A stretch of DNA of 64,000 nt from Ruminococcus sp. Its GTDB lineage: Bacteria > Bacillota > Clostridia > Oscillospirales > Ruminococcaceae. Shown piece after piece: positions 43,750 through 52,665 of this stretch; position 1 is the first letter of the stretch; each line of letters begins with the position of its first letter. The notes under the pieces are model-generated. The model was not told where the DNA came from, ran no database searches, and saw nothing but the letters and a program-made list of their open reading frames with translations. The stretch spans positions 1 to 64,000 of the forward strand of contig JAJQIB010000027.1 of the NCBI GenBank assembly GCA_021199375.1, given 5' to 3'. The position numbers were made by a program, and so were the translations under genes.

Positions 43750-44661
43750 ATGCTTGATAACAAATTGGCTGAAATGGCGCAGGACTTAGGATGTGAGGTC
43801 AGAAAAAACGAACCTCTTTCTAAGCATACCACCTTTCGCATAGGCGGAAGCTGTTCGTATATGATAATACCAAACAGCATAAGCTCGCTTTCAAGGCTTG
43901 TAAAATATGCAAATGATAATAATGTTCGCACGCTTTTACTCGGAAAGGGCTCGAATATGCTTTGTGCTGATGAGGGCTTTGACGGAGTGGTGTTTTTATT
44001 TGATGACACATTAGGCAAGGTCGAGCTTATATCAGACGATACCATTAGGGCAGGAAGCGGAGCATCGCTTATGAAGGTCTGCCGTGAGGCGCTCAACAAT
44101 TCGCTTACAGGACTTGAATTTGCTTACGGAATACCCGGCACAGTAGGCGGAGCGGTGTTTATGAACGCAGGAGCCTACGGCGGAGAGATGAAGGATGTTC
44201 TTAAAAGCGTTACAGCGATGGACAAAGGTGGAGAGCTGCATACATATCCGGCATCCTCACTTGAGCTTACCTATAGATCTTCACGCTTTGTGCATAGCGG
44301 TGAGATTATTCTTTCGGCTGAGCTTGGGCTATCGAAGGGCGATCCTGAGAGCATAGAGCGTAGGATGAATGAGCTAATGCAAAAGCGTAAGGATAAGCAG
44401 CCGCTTGAGTATCCTAATGCAGGCTCTACATTTAAGCGCCCTGAGGGACAGTTTGCGGGCAGGCTTATTGAGGACAGCGGTCTGTGCGGAGAGCAGATTG
44501 GCGGCGCACAGGTATCACAGAAGCATTGTGGCTTTGTTATCAATAGAGGCAATGCAACCTGTGAGGACGTAAAGGCTCTAATAGAGAAAATACAAAAAAC
44601 GGTGTATGAAAAAACCGGATTTGAGCTTGAATGTGAGGTAAGAATCATACCGTATAACTAA
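43750..44661 (+). CDS. murB: UDP-N-acetylenolpyruvoylglucosamine reductase
   Basis: It reduces UDP-GlcNAc-enolpyruvate to UDP-MurNAc using FAD and NADPH. The 303-residue protein shows FAD-binding LGKGSNML near residue 60 and GIPGTVGGAVFMNAGAYGGE near 130. It has TYRSSRF, the proton-donor region NAGSTFKRPEG and the C-terminal glutamate after CEVRI. These define the shorter (type II) MurB of Firmicutes. It lies 25 bases after the PHP gene and 19 before rapZ. Confidence 0.97.
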   Translation: MLDNKLAEMAQDLGCEVRKNEPLSKHTTFRIGGSCSYMIIPNSISSLSRLVKYANDNNVRTLLLGKGSNMLCADEGFDGVVFLFDDTLGKVELISDDTIRAGSGASLMKVCREALNNSLTGLEFAYGIPGTVGGAVFMNAGAYGGEMKDVLKSVTAMDKGGELHTYPASSLELTYRSSRFVHSGEIILSAELGLSKGDPESIERRMNELMQKRKDKQPLEYPNAGSTFKRPEGQFAGRLIEDSGLCGEQIGGAQVSQKHCGFVINRGNATCEDVKALIEKIQKTVYEKTGFELECEVRIIPYN

Positions 44662-44680
44662 GGCGCATGGAGGAATAGAT

Positions 44681-45538
44681 ATGAAATTTGTTATTGTAAC
44701 AGGAATGTCAGGCTCAGGAAAGTCTACAGCAGTTGATGTGCTTGAGGATATGGGATACTACTGTATAGATAATATTCCTCCTGAGCTTATAATAAAATTT
44801 GTAGATTTATGTGCAAAGTCGGGCGGAAGCATACAAAAGGCGGCTTTTGTAGTAGACGTAAGAGGCGGAGATTTCTTTTTGCAGCTTCAGGATGCGGTAC
44901 AAACGCTTCGTTCATTAAGTGTTGATGTAAAGATACTGTTCTTAGAATCCTTTGATGATGTAATAGCTCGCAGATACAAGGAGACACGCAGAAAGCATCC
45001 GCTTGATGAGCTTGCGGGTGGAAGTCTTACTAATGCTATAGCAATGGAGAGAAATCTGCTAATGTCGGCAAAGGCTATGAGCGACTACTACATAGATACC
45101 TCTACATACACAACCTCAGAGTTTAGAAATCGACTGTATTCAATCTTTGATGAGTCTGATGAAGAGCATATGCGGATAGATATACGCTCATTTGGCTTTA
45201 AGTACGGGGTGTTTTCAGAGGGAGATCTTATTTTTGACGTGCGCTGTCTGCCGAATCCATTTTATGTTCCTGAGCTTAAGAACAAGACAGGACTAGATCT
45301 TGAGGTATATCAGTATGTCATGCAGTTTGATGAGGCAAAGCAGCTTTACGATAAGCTTGCAGACCTTATAGATTTTCTTTTGCCGCTTTACGAAAAAGAG
45401 GGCAAGTCGCAGCTTGTAATAGCCTTTGGATGCACAGGCGGCAAGCACAGAAGCGTTACCTTCGCTGAGGCAATGGCTAAGCATCTAACGCTAAATGGTC
45501 ACAGGGTCAGAATAAATCACAGAGATATAAATCACTAA
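44681..45538 (+). CDS. rapZ: RapZ/YvcJ-family RNase adapter and nucleotide-binding protein
   Basis: The 285-residue protein has an N-terminal P-loop (ITGMSGSGKST-type, here VTGMSGSGKSTAVDVLED), the DNIPPELI region and a C-terminal domain ending in GCTGGKHRSVTFAEAM. In proteobacteria RapZ steers RNase E against GlmZ; in Firmicutes the homologue YvcJ affects competence and nucleotide hydrolysis. Here it sits between murB and whiA. The usual neighbour yvcK (glmR) is missing from between rapZ and whiA. Confidence 0.96.
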   Translation: MKFVIVTGMSGSGKSTAVDVLEDMGYYCIDNIPPELIIKFVDLCAKSGGSIQKAAFVVDVRGGDFFLQLQDAVQTLRSLSVDVKILFLESFDDVIARRYKETRRKHPLDELAGGSLTNAIAMERNLLMSAKAMSDYYIDTSTYTTSEFRNRLYSIFDESDEEHMRIDIRSFGFKYGVFSEGDLIFDVRCLPNPFYVPELKNKTGLDLEVYQYVMQFDEAKQLYDKLADLIDFLLPLYEKEGKSQLVIAFGCTGGKHRSVTFAEAMAKHLTLNGHRVRINHRDINH

Positions 45539-45554
45539 GGGACTGAATAACAAA

Positions 45555-46475
45555 ATGTCTGAAATTTCCTTTTCACGAAAGGTAAAAGACGAGATAATTT
45601 CAAAAATAAATTCTACCGCAAAGGCGGATGCTTGCCTTTACGGGCTGCTTTTATGCACAAATGTACTTGATGATGATGAGATTTTGCTGCTAACCGAAAC
45701 GGAGGAGGTAGCAGACTTTTTTTCGCATAATGTCGAGAGAATCTGTTCTAAGGGCTGTGTAAGCTTAAATGGAAGCGTCAGGGGAAGCGACAAGCTTATG
45801 TATAGCTTAACTATAGATGAGCCTGATGACAGAAAAAGGCTGCTTGACTATTTTTGCATAAAGAAGAACCGTACTCCCGGAAGGGAAAGCTACCCCAAGC
45901 CATCTCTTATCTCACAAATGATTTCGGGAATGTTTTTATCCTGCGGGTCGATAAGCGATCCTAATAAACGCTATCATATGGAGTTTTCACTGCCAAATCT
46001 TGATTTATGCAATATGCTCGGACTCATGCTGCTAGAGCAGTTTGATCTTTTAGCTAAGCATGTTGAGCGCAAAAACAGACAGATACTCTACTTTAAAGAG
46101 TCAGAGCATATTATCGATATGGTTACGCTTATGGGCGCTACATCCTCGTCATTTGATCTTATGAATGTAAAAATATACAAGGATATGCGAAACAACATAA
46201 ATCGTGGTGTAAACTGCGTTAATGCAAATATAGAGAAGTCAATAAGGGCGGCTCAGCGACAGATTGAGGATATTGAGCTTATCGATGAGATGGTAGGACT
46301 TGATACTCTTCCTGACGGGCTAAGGGAAATGGCAATACTTAGGTATGAAAATCCCGATTTTAACCTAAGCGAGCTTGGTGAGGCATTAAATCCGCCGATT
46401 TCACGTTCAGGAGCAAATCACAGACTTCAGAGAATTGCAAAGATTGCTCAGCAGCTAAGAGACGGTCAAGAGTAA
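45555..46475 (+). CDS. whiA: WhiA family DNA-binding protein
   Basis: The 306-residue protein has an N-terminal degenerate LAGLIDADG homing-endonuclease-like domain (about residues 20-200, including SYPKPSLISQMISGMFLSCGS) and a C-terminal helix-turn-helix (NPPISRSGANHRLQRIAKIA). In Streptomyces it controls sporulation genes; in Bacillus it affects division and chromosome segregation. It is 17 bases after rapZ and 17 before the chosen dnaE start, in the conserved Firmicute order. Confidence 0.96.
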   Translation: MSEISFSRKVKDEIISKINSTAKADACLYGLLLCTNVLDDDEILLLTETEEVADFFSHNVERICSKGCVSLNGSVRGSDKLMYSLTIDEPDDRKRLLDYFCIKKNRTPGRESYPKPSLISQMISGMFLSCGSISDPNKRYHMEFSLPNLDLCNMLGLMLLEQFDLLAKHVERKNRQILYFKESEHIIDMVTLMGATSSSFDLMNVKIYKDMRNNINRGVNCVNANIEKSIRAAQRQIEDIELIDEMVGLDTLPDGLREMAILRYENPDFNLSELGEALNPPISRSGANHRLQRIAKIAQQLRDGQE

Positions 46476-46492
46476 AATTGTAAGGATTGGTG

Positions 46493-49400
46493 GTGTTAGG
46501 CATGGTGCATCTTCATGTGCATAGTGAATATTCGCTTTTAGATGGAGCTTGCAGAATAAGCGAGCTTGCAAAGGCTGCTCATGCCTTGGGACAGCACGCC
46601 TGTGCGGTGACGGATCATGGCAATTTATTTGCAGCAGTTGAGTTTTACAATGCTTGTCTTAATGCTGATATAAAACCAATTATAGGCTGCGAGGTGTATG
46701 TTGCGCCTAGCTCTAGGTTTGATAGAGCTTCAAGCGAAAAGCCGTATCACCTGGTGCTTTTGTGCAAGAATAATTTAGGATATAAAAATCTTTCAAAGCT
46801 TGTTTCACTTGGCTACACCGAGGGCTTTTATCGGGTGCCGAGGATAGATTTTTCGCTGCTTGAGGAGTATCATGATGGACTAATTTGCTTGTCTGCGTGC
46901 TTGGCAGGTGAGGTATCTAAATTGCTGAGCATGGGCGATTACGATGGAGCAAGGGCTGCTGCGCTAAAATATCGCAGTCTTTTTGGTGAGGACTATTATC
47001 TTGAGATAATGAGCCATGATTTTACTGAACAAATGCTTGTCTATGCGCAGCTTATCAAGCTTTCGCATGACACTGGAATAGAGCTTGTGGCAACTAATGA
47101 TGTGCACTATATTAAATCCGAGGACAGCTTTGCACAGAAGATTTTGATGTGTATAAATACCGGCAAAACGCTTGACGATCCGGACAAGCTTGAGCTTCCT
47201 ACTGATGATTACTATCTAAAGAGCGAAGGCGAGATGAGGGCGCTTTTTAAAAGCTGTCCGAGAGCAATTGATAATACCGAAAGGATTGCCGAGCAGTGCA
47301 ATGTCACCTTTGAGTTTGGCGTTACAAAGCTGCCATTTTTTCATCTTGATGGAGTTGAAAGCAACGAGAGGTTTTTAAGGGATATGGCGTTTGATGGACT
47401 AAATAAGCGCTATGGGCATCCATCAGACGAGGCGATAAGTCGTGTGAACTATGAGCTTTCGGTCATTTCACAAAACGGATTTGTCGACTATTTTTTGATT
47501 GTATGGGATTTTGTACATTATGCTAAGACGCATGATATTCCTGTTGGCTGTGGCAGAGGCTCAGGCGCCGGAAGCCTAGTTGCGTACTGTATCGGTATCA
47601 CAAACATAGATCCACTAAGATATAATCTTATATTCGAGCGTTTTTTAAATCCTGAGGGCTCTAAAGGTAAAAAGCGTGTTTCTATGCCTGACTTTGACAT
47701 TGATTTTTGCACGCTTAAGCGTCAGAGGGTTATCGATTATGTAATATCGAGGTATGGAAGCGACCATGTGGCTCAGATAATAACATTCGGTACATTAGCG
47801 GCAAAGCAGGCTATTCGTGATTGTGCAAGAGTTATGGGATTGCCGTACAAGACAGGAGATATAGCGGCAAGAGCTGTTCCGAGGGGAATGACGCTTAGCG
47901 AGGCAATTGAAAAATCAGCCGAGTTTAGAAAGCTTTATAGCAGCAATGAGGATGTTCATGCCATAGCAGATGCGGCGAAGCGAATTGAGAATATGCCACG
48001 AAATGCTGCTACTCATGCGGCAGGAGTCGTTATTACAAAGGATCCTGTGGTCGAGTATGTTCCTCTTTTTTCACGTGACGGAGCGGTATCCACTCAATAT
48101 ACAATGACGGTGCTTGAAAAGCTAGGTCTGCTTAAAATGGATTTTTTGGGAGTGAGCAACCTTACCATTATTGACAAGTGCGTTAAGGAAATTCAAAAGG
48201 AGAATCCCGATTTTTCGATTGATGATATACCGCTTGATGACCCAAAGGTTTATGAGATGCTTTCGATGGGCAGAACTCAGGGAGTGTTTCAGTTTGAAAG
48301 TGCGGGAATCACCGCTATGCTTGTAAAGCTATCACCAAAAAGCATAGATGATTTAATAGCGGCAATCTCTCTTTATCGTCCCGGACCTATGGAGTCAATT
48401 CCAAAATACATCCGAAATAAGCGCAATCCTTCTCTCGTGACATATCGTCATCCACTTTTAAAAAAGGTTTTGGAGAACACCTATGGATGTATAATATATC
48501 AGGAGCAGGTGCTTCAAATCTTTCGTGAGCTTGCGGGATATTCCTATGGAAGAGCAGATACCGTTCGGCGTGCTATGAAAAAAAAGAATCATGAGGTGCT
48601 TGAAAACGAACGCAGAGCGTTTATTTACGGTGATGAGGAATGCTGTGGAGCCTTGGCAAACGGCGTTGATGAAAAGACGGCAAATGATATTTTTGACGAT
48701 ATGCTGTCCTTTGCGTCATATGCATTTAATAAGTCACATGCGGCATCATACGCTACAATATCCTATCAAACAGCGTATCTTAAATGCAACTACTACAAGC
48801 CGTATATGGCATCGCTTTTAACAGTGACCAACTATGAAAAGCCTCATAAGCTTTATGATTATTTAAATGATGTAAAGCACAGCGGTCTTAAGATTTTGCC
48901 GCTCGATATAAATAAAAGCTCATCTGCTTTTAAGACTGAGGCTGACGGCATTCGATTTGGATTACTTGCAGTTAAGGGCATGGGCGAGATGGTGATAAAT
49001 TCGATAGAGAAGGAACGCAGGCTAAATGGCGACTTTGAATGCTTTACCGACTTTTGTAATCGTGTAGCTAGCTCAGGGCTTGGACTTAAGGGCTGTGAGG
49101 CTCTTATAAAAAGCGGTGCGCTCGACTGCTTTCCGACCAATAGGCATCAGATGCTTGCCTGCGCTGATATTGTTATGAAGCAGGCACAGCACACTGCGAG
49201 AGATAATGCACAGGGACAGATCGACTTTTTTGGTATGGGACAAATGACCTCAAGTCGAGCGGAAAGCATACCTGAAATGGCTGAATATGACAGGCAGACT
49301 CTTCTTGATTATGAGTATGAGGCTACTGGAATGTATCTTTCGGGTCATCCGCTTGATGATTATGAGCCCTTTGCAGAATGCTCAGGCTGTGTTTCTCTTG

Positions 49401-49957
49401 CGCAGCTAAGCGATGCTGATTCTAATGATAGATTTAAAAATGATTCTCCGATTGAGGTTATGCTAAGAGTCACAAGCAAGCGCTTGATAAAGACAAAAAA
49501 GGGCGATATGATGTGCTTTATGCAGGGCGAGGATAAAACGGGAGCTATTGAGGTTATAGTTTTTCCGAAGACCTTTGATGATGCTCAGCCACTGCTAAGA
49601 AATGGCGCTCCCTTGCATATTTTTGGGCGAGTATCTGTAAAGGATGATGAGCCGCTAAAGATAATTGCCGATGTAATAGAAACGGGCAAGAGATTTTTAC
49701 AGCAATGCTCGGCAAGTGACATTTTTGTAAGGTGCAATTCTAACGACAGGGAAATGCTTGAAAGGATTACAGGCATTGCGCAGGACTATTCAAGTGATAG
49801 TGGTGGAAGGCTTGTGATTTTCTTGTCAGATAAGCGAATTTCGATAAGCCCCAAGTCGGTTAAAAAAGTAAGAATATGTGAGGAGCTAATTCGTCAGCTT
49901 CAATCGGCGGTCGGCAGCACAAGCGTTCGTTTCATGAAAAAAGGTCGGATGAAATGA
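46493..49957 (+). CDS. dnaE: DNA polymerase III alpha subunit, DnaE type
   Basis: The 1154-residue protein begins with a PHP domain (VHLHVHSEYSLLDGA), then the palm with catalytic aspartates in MPDFDIDFC. Further motifs are GRGSGAGSLVAYCIG, LYRPGPMESIPKYIRNK and YGCIIYQEQV. A helix-hairpin-helix region and an OB fold (about 970-1050) follow. Low-GC Firmicutes use DnaE beside PolC at lagging-strand initiation; PolC is not in the window. The start is uncertain: GTG at 46493 has AAGGA six bases upstream and is preferred, ATG at 46502 is an alternative. Confidence 0.96.
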   Translation: MLGMVHLHVHSEYSLLDGACRISELAKAAHALGQHACAVTDHGNLFAAVEFYNACLNADIKPIIGCEVYVAPSSRFDRASSEKPYHLVLLCKNNLGYKNLSKLVSLGYTEGFYRVPRIDFSLLEEYHDGLICLSACLAGEVSKLLSMGDYDGARAAALKYRSLFGEDYYLEIMSHDFTEQMLVYAQLIKLSHDTGIELVATNDVHYIKSEDSFAQKILMCINTGKTLDDPDKLELPTDDYYLKSEGEMRALFKSCPRAIDNTERIAEQCNVTFEFGVTKLPFFHLDGVESNERFLRDMAFDGLNKRYGHPSDEAISRVNYELSVISQNGFVDYFLIVWDFVHYAKTHDIPVGCGRGSGAGSLVAYCIGITNIDPLRYNLIFERFLNPEGSKGKKRVSMPDFDIDFCTLKRQRVIDYVISRYGSDHVAQIITFGTLAAKQAIRDCARVMGLPYKTGDIAARAVPRGMTLSEAIEKSAEFRKLYSSNEDVHAIADAAKRIENMPRNAATHAAGVVITKDPVVEYVPLFSRDGAVSTQYTMTVLEKLGLLKMDFLGVSNLTIIDKCVKEIQKENPDFSIDDIPLDDPKVYEMLSMGRTQGVFQFESAGITAMLVKLSPKSIDDLIAAISLYRPGPMESIPKYIRNKRNPSLVTYRHPLLKKVLENTYGCIIYQEQVLQIFRELAGYSYGRADTVRRAMKKKNHEVLENERRAFIYGDEECCGALANGVDEKTANDIFDDMLSFASYAFNKSHAASYATISYQTAYLKCNYYKPYMASLLTVTNYEKPHKLYDYLNDVKHSGLKILPLDINKSSSAFKTEADGIRFGLLAVKGMGEMVINSIEKERRLNGDFECFTDFCNRVASSGLGLKGCEALIKSGALDCFPTNRHQMLACADIVMKQAQHTARDNAQGQIDFFGMGQMTSSRAESIPEMAEYDRQTLLDYEYEATGMYLSGHPLDDYEPFAECSGCVSLAQLSDADSNDRFKNDSPIEVMLRVTSKRLIKTKKGDMMCFMQGEDKTGAIEVIVFPKTFDDAQPLLRNGAPLHIFGRVSVKDDEPLKIIADVIETGKRFLQQCSASDIFVRCNSNDREMLERITGIAQDYSSDSGGRLVIFLSDKRISISPKSVKKVRICEELIRQLQSAVGSTSVRFMKKGRMK

Positions 49958-49997
49958 AAATCTTGTGAAAACTATAGAAAAAATCAGTTATGTGTGG

Positions 49998-50003
49998 TAT
50001 AAT
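49998..50003 (+). promoter_or_regulatory. Extended -10 promoter of the M16 peptidase pair
   Basis: TGTGGTATAAT lies about 50 bases before the next start codon. No clear -35 box. The TGTGGTA motif recurs at 24154 and 57926. Confidence 0.5.
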
Positions 50004-50053
50004 AAATGTTAATTGCTATTTCAATTCAGATTGAGAGGGATAAATAAAAGAAA

Positions 50054-51349
50054 ATGTCATTCAAATTTAAAGAAGAACGTCCAAATAATGGACTTGCAAT
50101 AAACTATATAGAAGATGATAAGTTTAACACTGAGGCGATTATAATACGCTTTATAACGCCGCTTGATGAGGTTATGCCGCAGCAATATACAGCTGTGGTT
50201 TCTATGCTTGCTGAGTCAAGCGCAGCTTTTCCCGATAAGGCGCTTATGGCGAAGCAGACGGCAGCTCTTTACGGAGCCTCACTAGGCAGCTTTTCCTACA
50301 AAATGGGAGATCATCTTGTGGCAGGTCTTTCCGTTAGCTGTATTGATGACAGATGCACGATTGACGGAGAGTGCATCACCGAAAAATGTGCCGACCTGAT
50401 TTTAGGCTGTATATTCGAACCTAATTTTCAGGATGGTATGTTTGATCAGAGCTGCTTTGAGTCGAAAAAGCGTGAGATGATAGATCGCATAAAAAGCTCA
50501 GCGGACAATCGTCATGCTCATGCAATTAAGCGTGCAAGAGAAATAGCCTTTGAGGGCGAGCCTGCGGCTGAGGACAAGCTAGGAACTCTTGAAGGAGCGC
50601 AGAGGCTTAAAAATTCAGAGCTTGTCAAGGCATGGAGAAAAATGCTCGATGAGGCTTTTATAAGCATAAGCTTTTGCGGCGGTGGTCGAAACAAATCGGC
50701 TCAGCGTATGGTAATTGATAGATTTAATGAGCTTTGCGGCAAACGAGGGTTTAGCGGAGAGCTTTCCTCGCTTAACGCTCCCTCACCGTGCAAGTCCTCA
50801 CCGCTAGAGGTGACCGAGAGCATATCTCAGGCACAGTCAAAGCTGATTATTGTCTACAAAATATGCGGTGAAAATCAGACAGCCGATAGCCTTGCTTGTG
50901 TTATGCTTGGAGGAAGTGCTTTTTCAAAGCTGTTTGTAAACGTGCGTGAAAAGCTTTCTCTTTGCTACTATTGTCAGTCGGCAATTGTCGATTGTAAGGG
51001 TGCAATGATGGTTGACAGCGGAGTAGCTCCGGGTAATGAGCAAAGGGCAAGGGATGAAATTTTTGCACAGCTTGATGAGCTAAGAAAAGGACATTTCACC
51101 GATGATGAGCTTGTCAATGCAAAGAAATATATGAAGAGCTCACTTAGAGCCACGTATGATGCGGCGGAGGATTTAAATTCGTGGTATTTTTCACGCTTTG
51201 CAAAGGGAAATGTGATTTCAATTGACGAGCAGCTGAAAATGATTGATGCGATAACTAGGGATGAGGTAATTAAGTCGGCAGAGGGCTTTAAGCTTGACCT
51301 GGTATACATTCTCAAGCCACAGGAAGACGAGGGAGCAACTGATGAGTGA
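50054..51349 (+). CDS. M16-family peptidase-like protein (YmfF type, inactive)
   Basis: The 431-residue protein has two M16 repeat domains. It lacks the HxxEH zinc motif in its N-terminal domain, so it should be catalytically inert, as YmfF of Bacillus. The C-terminal repeat has FSKLFVNVREKLSLCYYC and the YDAAEDLNSWYFSRFA region, typical of the substrate-cradling half. It overlaps the active partner at 51342 by eight bases; the two are expected to form a heterodimer. Precise substrate unknown. Confidence 0.88.
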   Translation: MSFKFKEERPNNGLAINYIEDDKFNTEAIIIRFITPLDEVMPQQYTAVVSMLAESSAAFPDKALMAKQTAALYGASLGSFSYKMGDHLVAGLSVSCIDDRCTIDGECITEKCADLILGCIFEPNFQDGMFDQSCFESKKREMIDRIKSSADNRHAHAIKRAREIAFEGEPAAEDKLGTLEGAQRLKNSELVKAWRKMLDEAFISISFCGGGRNKSAQRMVIDRFNELCGKRGFSGELSSLNAPSPCKSSPLEVTESISQAQSKLIIVYKICGENQTADSLACVMLGGSAFSKLFVNVREKLSLCYYCQSAIVDCKGAMMVDSGVAPGNEQRARDEIFAQLDELRKGHFTDDELVNAKKYMKSSLRATYDAAEDLNSWYFSRFAKGNVISIDEQLKMIDAITRDEVIKSAEGFKLDLVYILKPQEDEGATDE

Positions 51350-52619
51350 AACGACTTTTGAAATAATTAAAAATGAGCGGACGGGCTTTGAGATAAAAAA
51401 GCTTCATCACCGTTCGGGACTGACGATTTTTCTTGCACCGATGAAGGGCTTTGTGCAGACAACGGCGATTTTCTCGACCAACTATGGCTCTATAGATAAC
51501 TGCTTTAAAACTACAGAGGATGAGGATTTTGTGAATGTTCCTGACGGAATAGCGCATTATCTTGAGCATAAGCTTTTTGAAAACGAAGATTGTAATGTAT
51601 TTGAGCTTTACGCAAATACGGGTGCAGACGCAAATGCTATGACTGGCTTTGAAAATACAGATTACCTTTTTTCATGCACCGAGAATTTTAATGAGTCGCT
51701 GAAAATCCTGCTGGATTTTGTTCAAAAGCCGTACTTTACTCAAGAAAATGTCGATAAGGAGCGTGGAATAATCGGTCAGGAGATAAGCATGACTGAGGAT
51801 TTGCCAAAGCGTCGTGTGTTTTTTAATCTTCTCGGAGCGATGTATAAAAATCATCCTGTCAGAATAGACATTGCCGGAACGCAGGATTCAATTGAAAAAA
51901 TTACGCCTGAGCTGCTATACAAATGTTATGGAGCCTTTTATAATCTTCACAATATGGCTCTTGCCGTTGCAGGAAGCTTTGATGAGGACGAGGTTTTAAG
52001 GATTTGTGACGAGCATCTTTTGCCATGTAAGGATATGCATCTTGAGGTAAGATATCCCGATGAGCCTGTAAACGTTGCTAGCAAGCATGCTGAGGAGGTC
52101 TTCGGTGTTGGAGTGCCGCTCTTTTCGCTGGGCTTTAAGTGCAAGCCATACAGCGGTGAGGAGCTGCTCAAAAAGGAGATAGAGGCGAGCATACTGATGT
52201 CAATGCTTTTTGGCAAGATGTCACCGCTCAATAAGCTTTTAAATGACAATGGACTTGTAAATGACGAGCTATCAACTGAGGTTTTTGACGGAAAGGGATT
52301 CTTTTCGCTTGTAATTTCAGGCGAATCCGAGCAGCCTCAGATGGTTTTAGATGAGATATTAAAGGCAATTGAAAATGCAAAAAGCAGCGGTCTTGACCGT
52401 GAGGAATTTGATTTACTCAAAAAATCAGAATACGGTGCGGCAGTCAGAGAGCTTAATCATCCTGAGAGCTGTGCGGCGAATATATTAGCCTATCATTTTC
52501 ATAATTTGGACGCTTTTGCAAGCGAGCGCTGTATAGCTGCAGTTACCTTTGAGGATATTACAGCAGCACTTGACGAGTTTTTTGGTCAGGATAATTATGC
52601 TGTTTCTATAATCAGATAA
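51342..52619 (+). CDS. M16-family zinc peptidase (YmfH type, active)
   Basis: The 425-residue protein carries the inverted zinc motif in GIAHYLEHKLFE (HxxEH, about residues 70-74), and the third ligand glutamate in KERGIIGQEI about 75 residues on. This marks an active M16 endopeptidase. The ATG at 51342 has GAGGGAG eight bases upstream; the frame extends further upstream within the preceding gene but has no site there. In Bacillus ymfF-ymfH lies near pgsA and ymfM; here lgt follows. Confidence 0.93.
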   Translation: MSETTFEIIKNERTGFEIKKLHHRSGLTIFLAPMKGFVQTTAIFSTNYGSIDNCFKTTEDEDFVNVPDGIAHYLEHKLFENEDCNVFELYANTGADANAMTGFENTDYLFSCTENFNESLKILLDFVQKPYFTQENVDKERGIIGQEISMTEDLPKRRVFFNLLGAMYKNHPVRIDIAGTQDSIEKITPELLYKCYGAFYNLHNMALAVAGSFDEDEVLRICDEHLLPCKDMHLEVRYPDEPVNVASKHAEEVFGVGVPLFSLGFKCKPYSGEELLKKEIEASILMSMLFGKMSPLNKLLNDNGLVNDELSTEVFDGKGFFSLVISGESEQPQMVLDEILKAIENAKSSGLDREEFDLLKKSEYGAAVRELNHPESCAANILAYHFHNLDAFASERCIAAVTFEDITAALDEFFGQDNYAVSIIR

Positions 52620-52665
52620 ACTACTTGGTGCGGTTTAAGTCGCCGCAGGAAAGGACGAAATTCCA

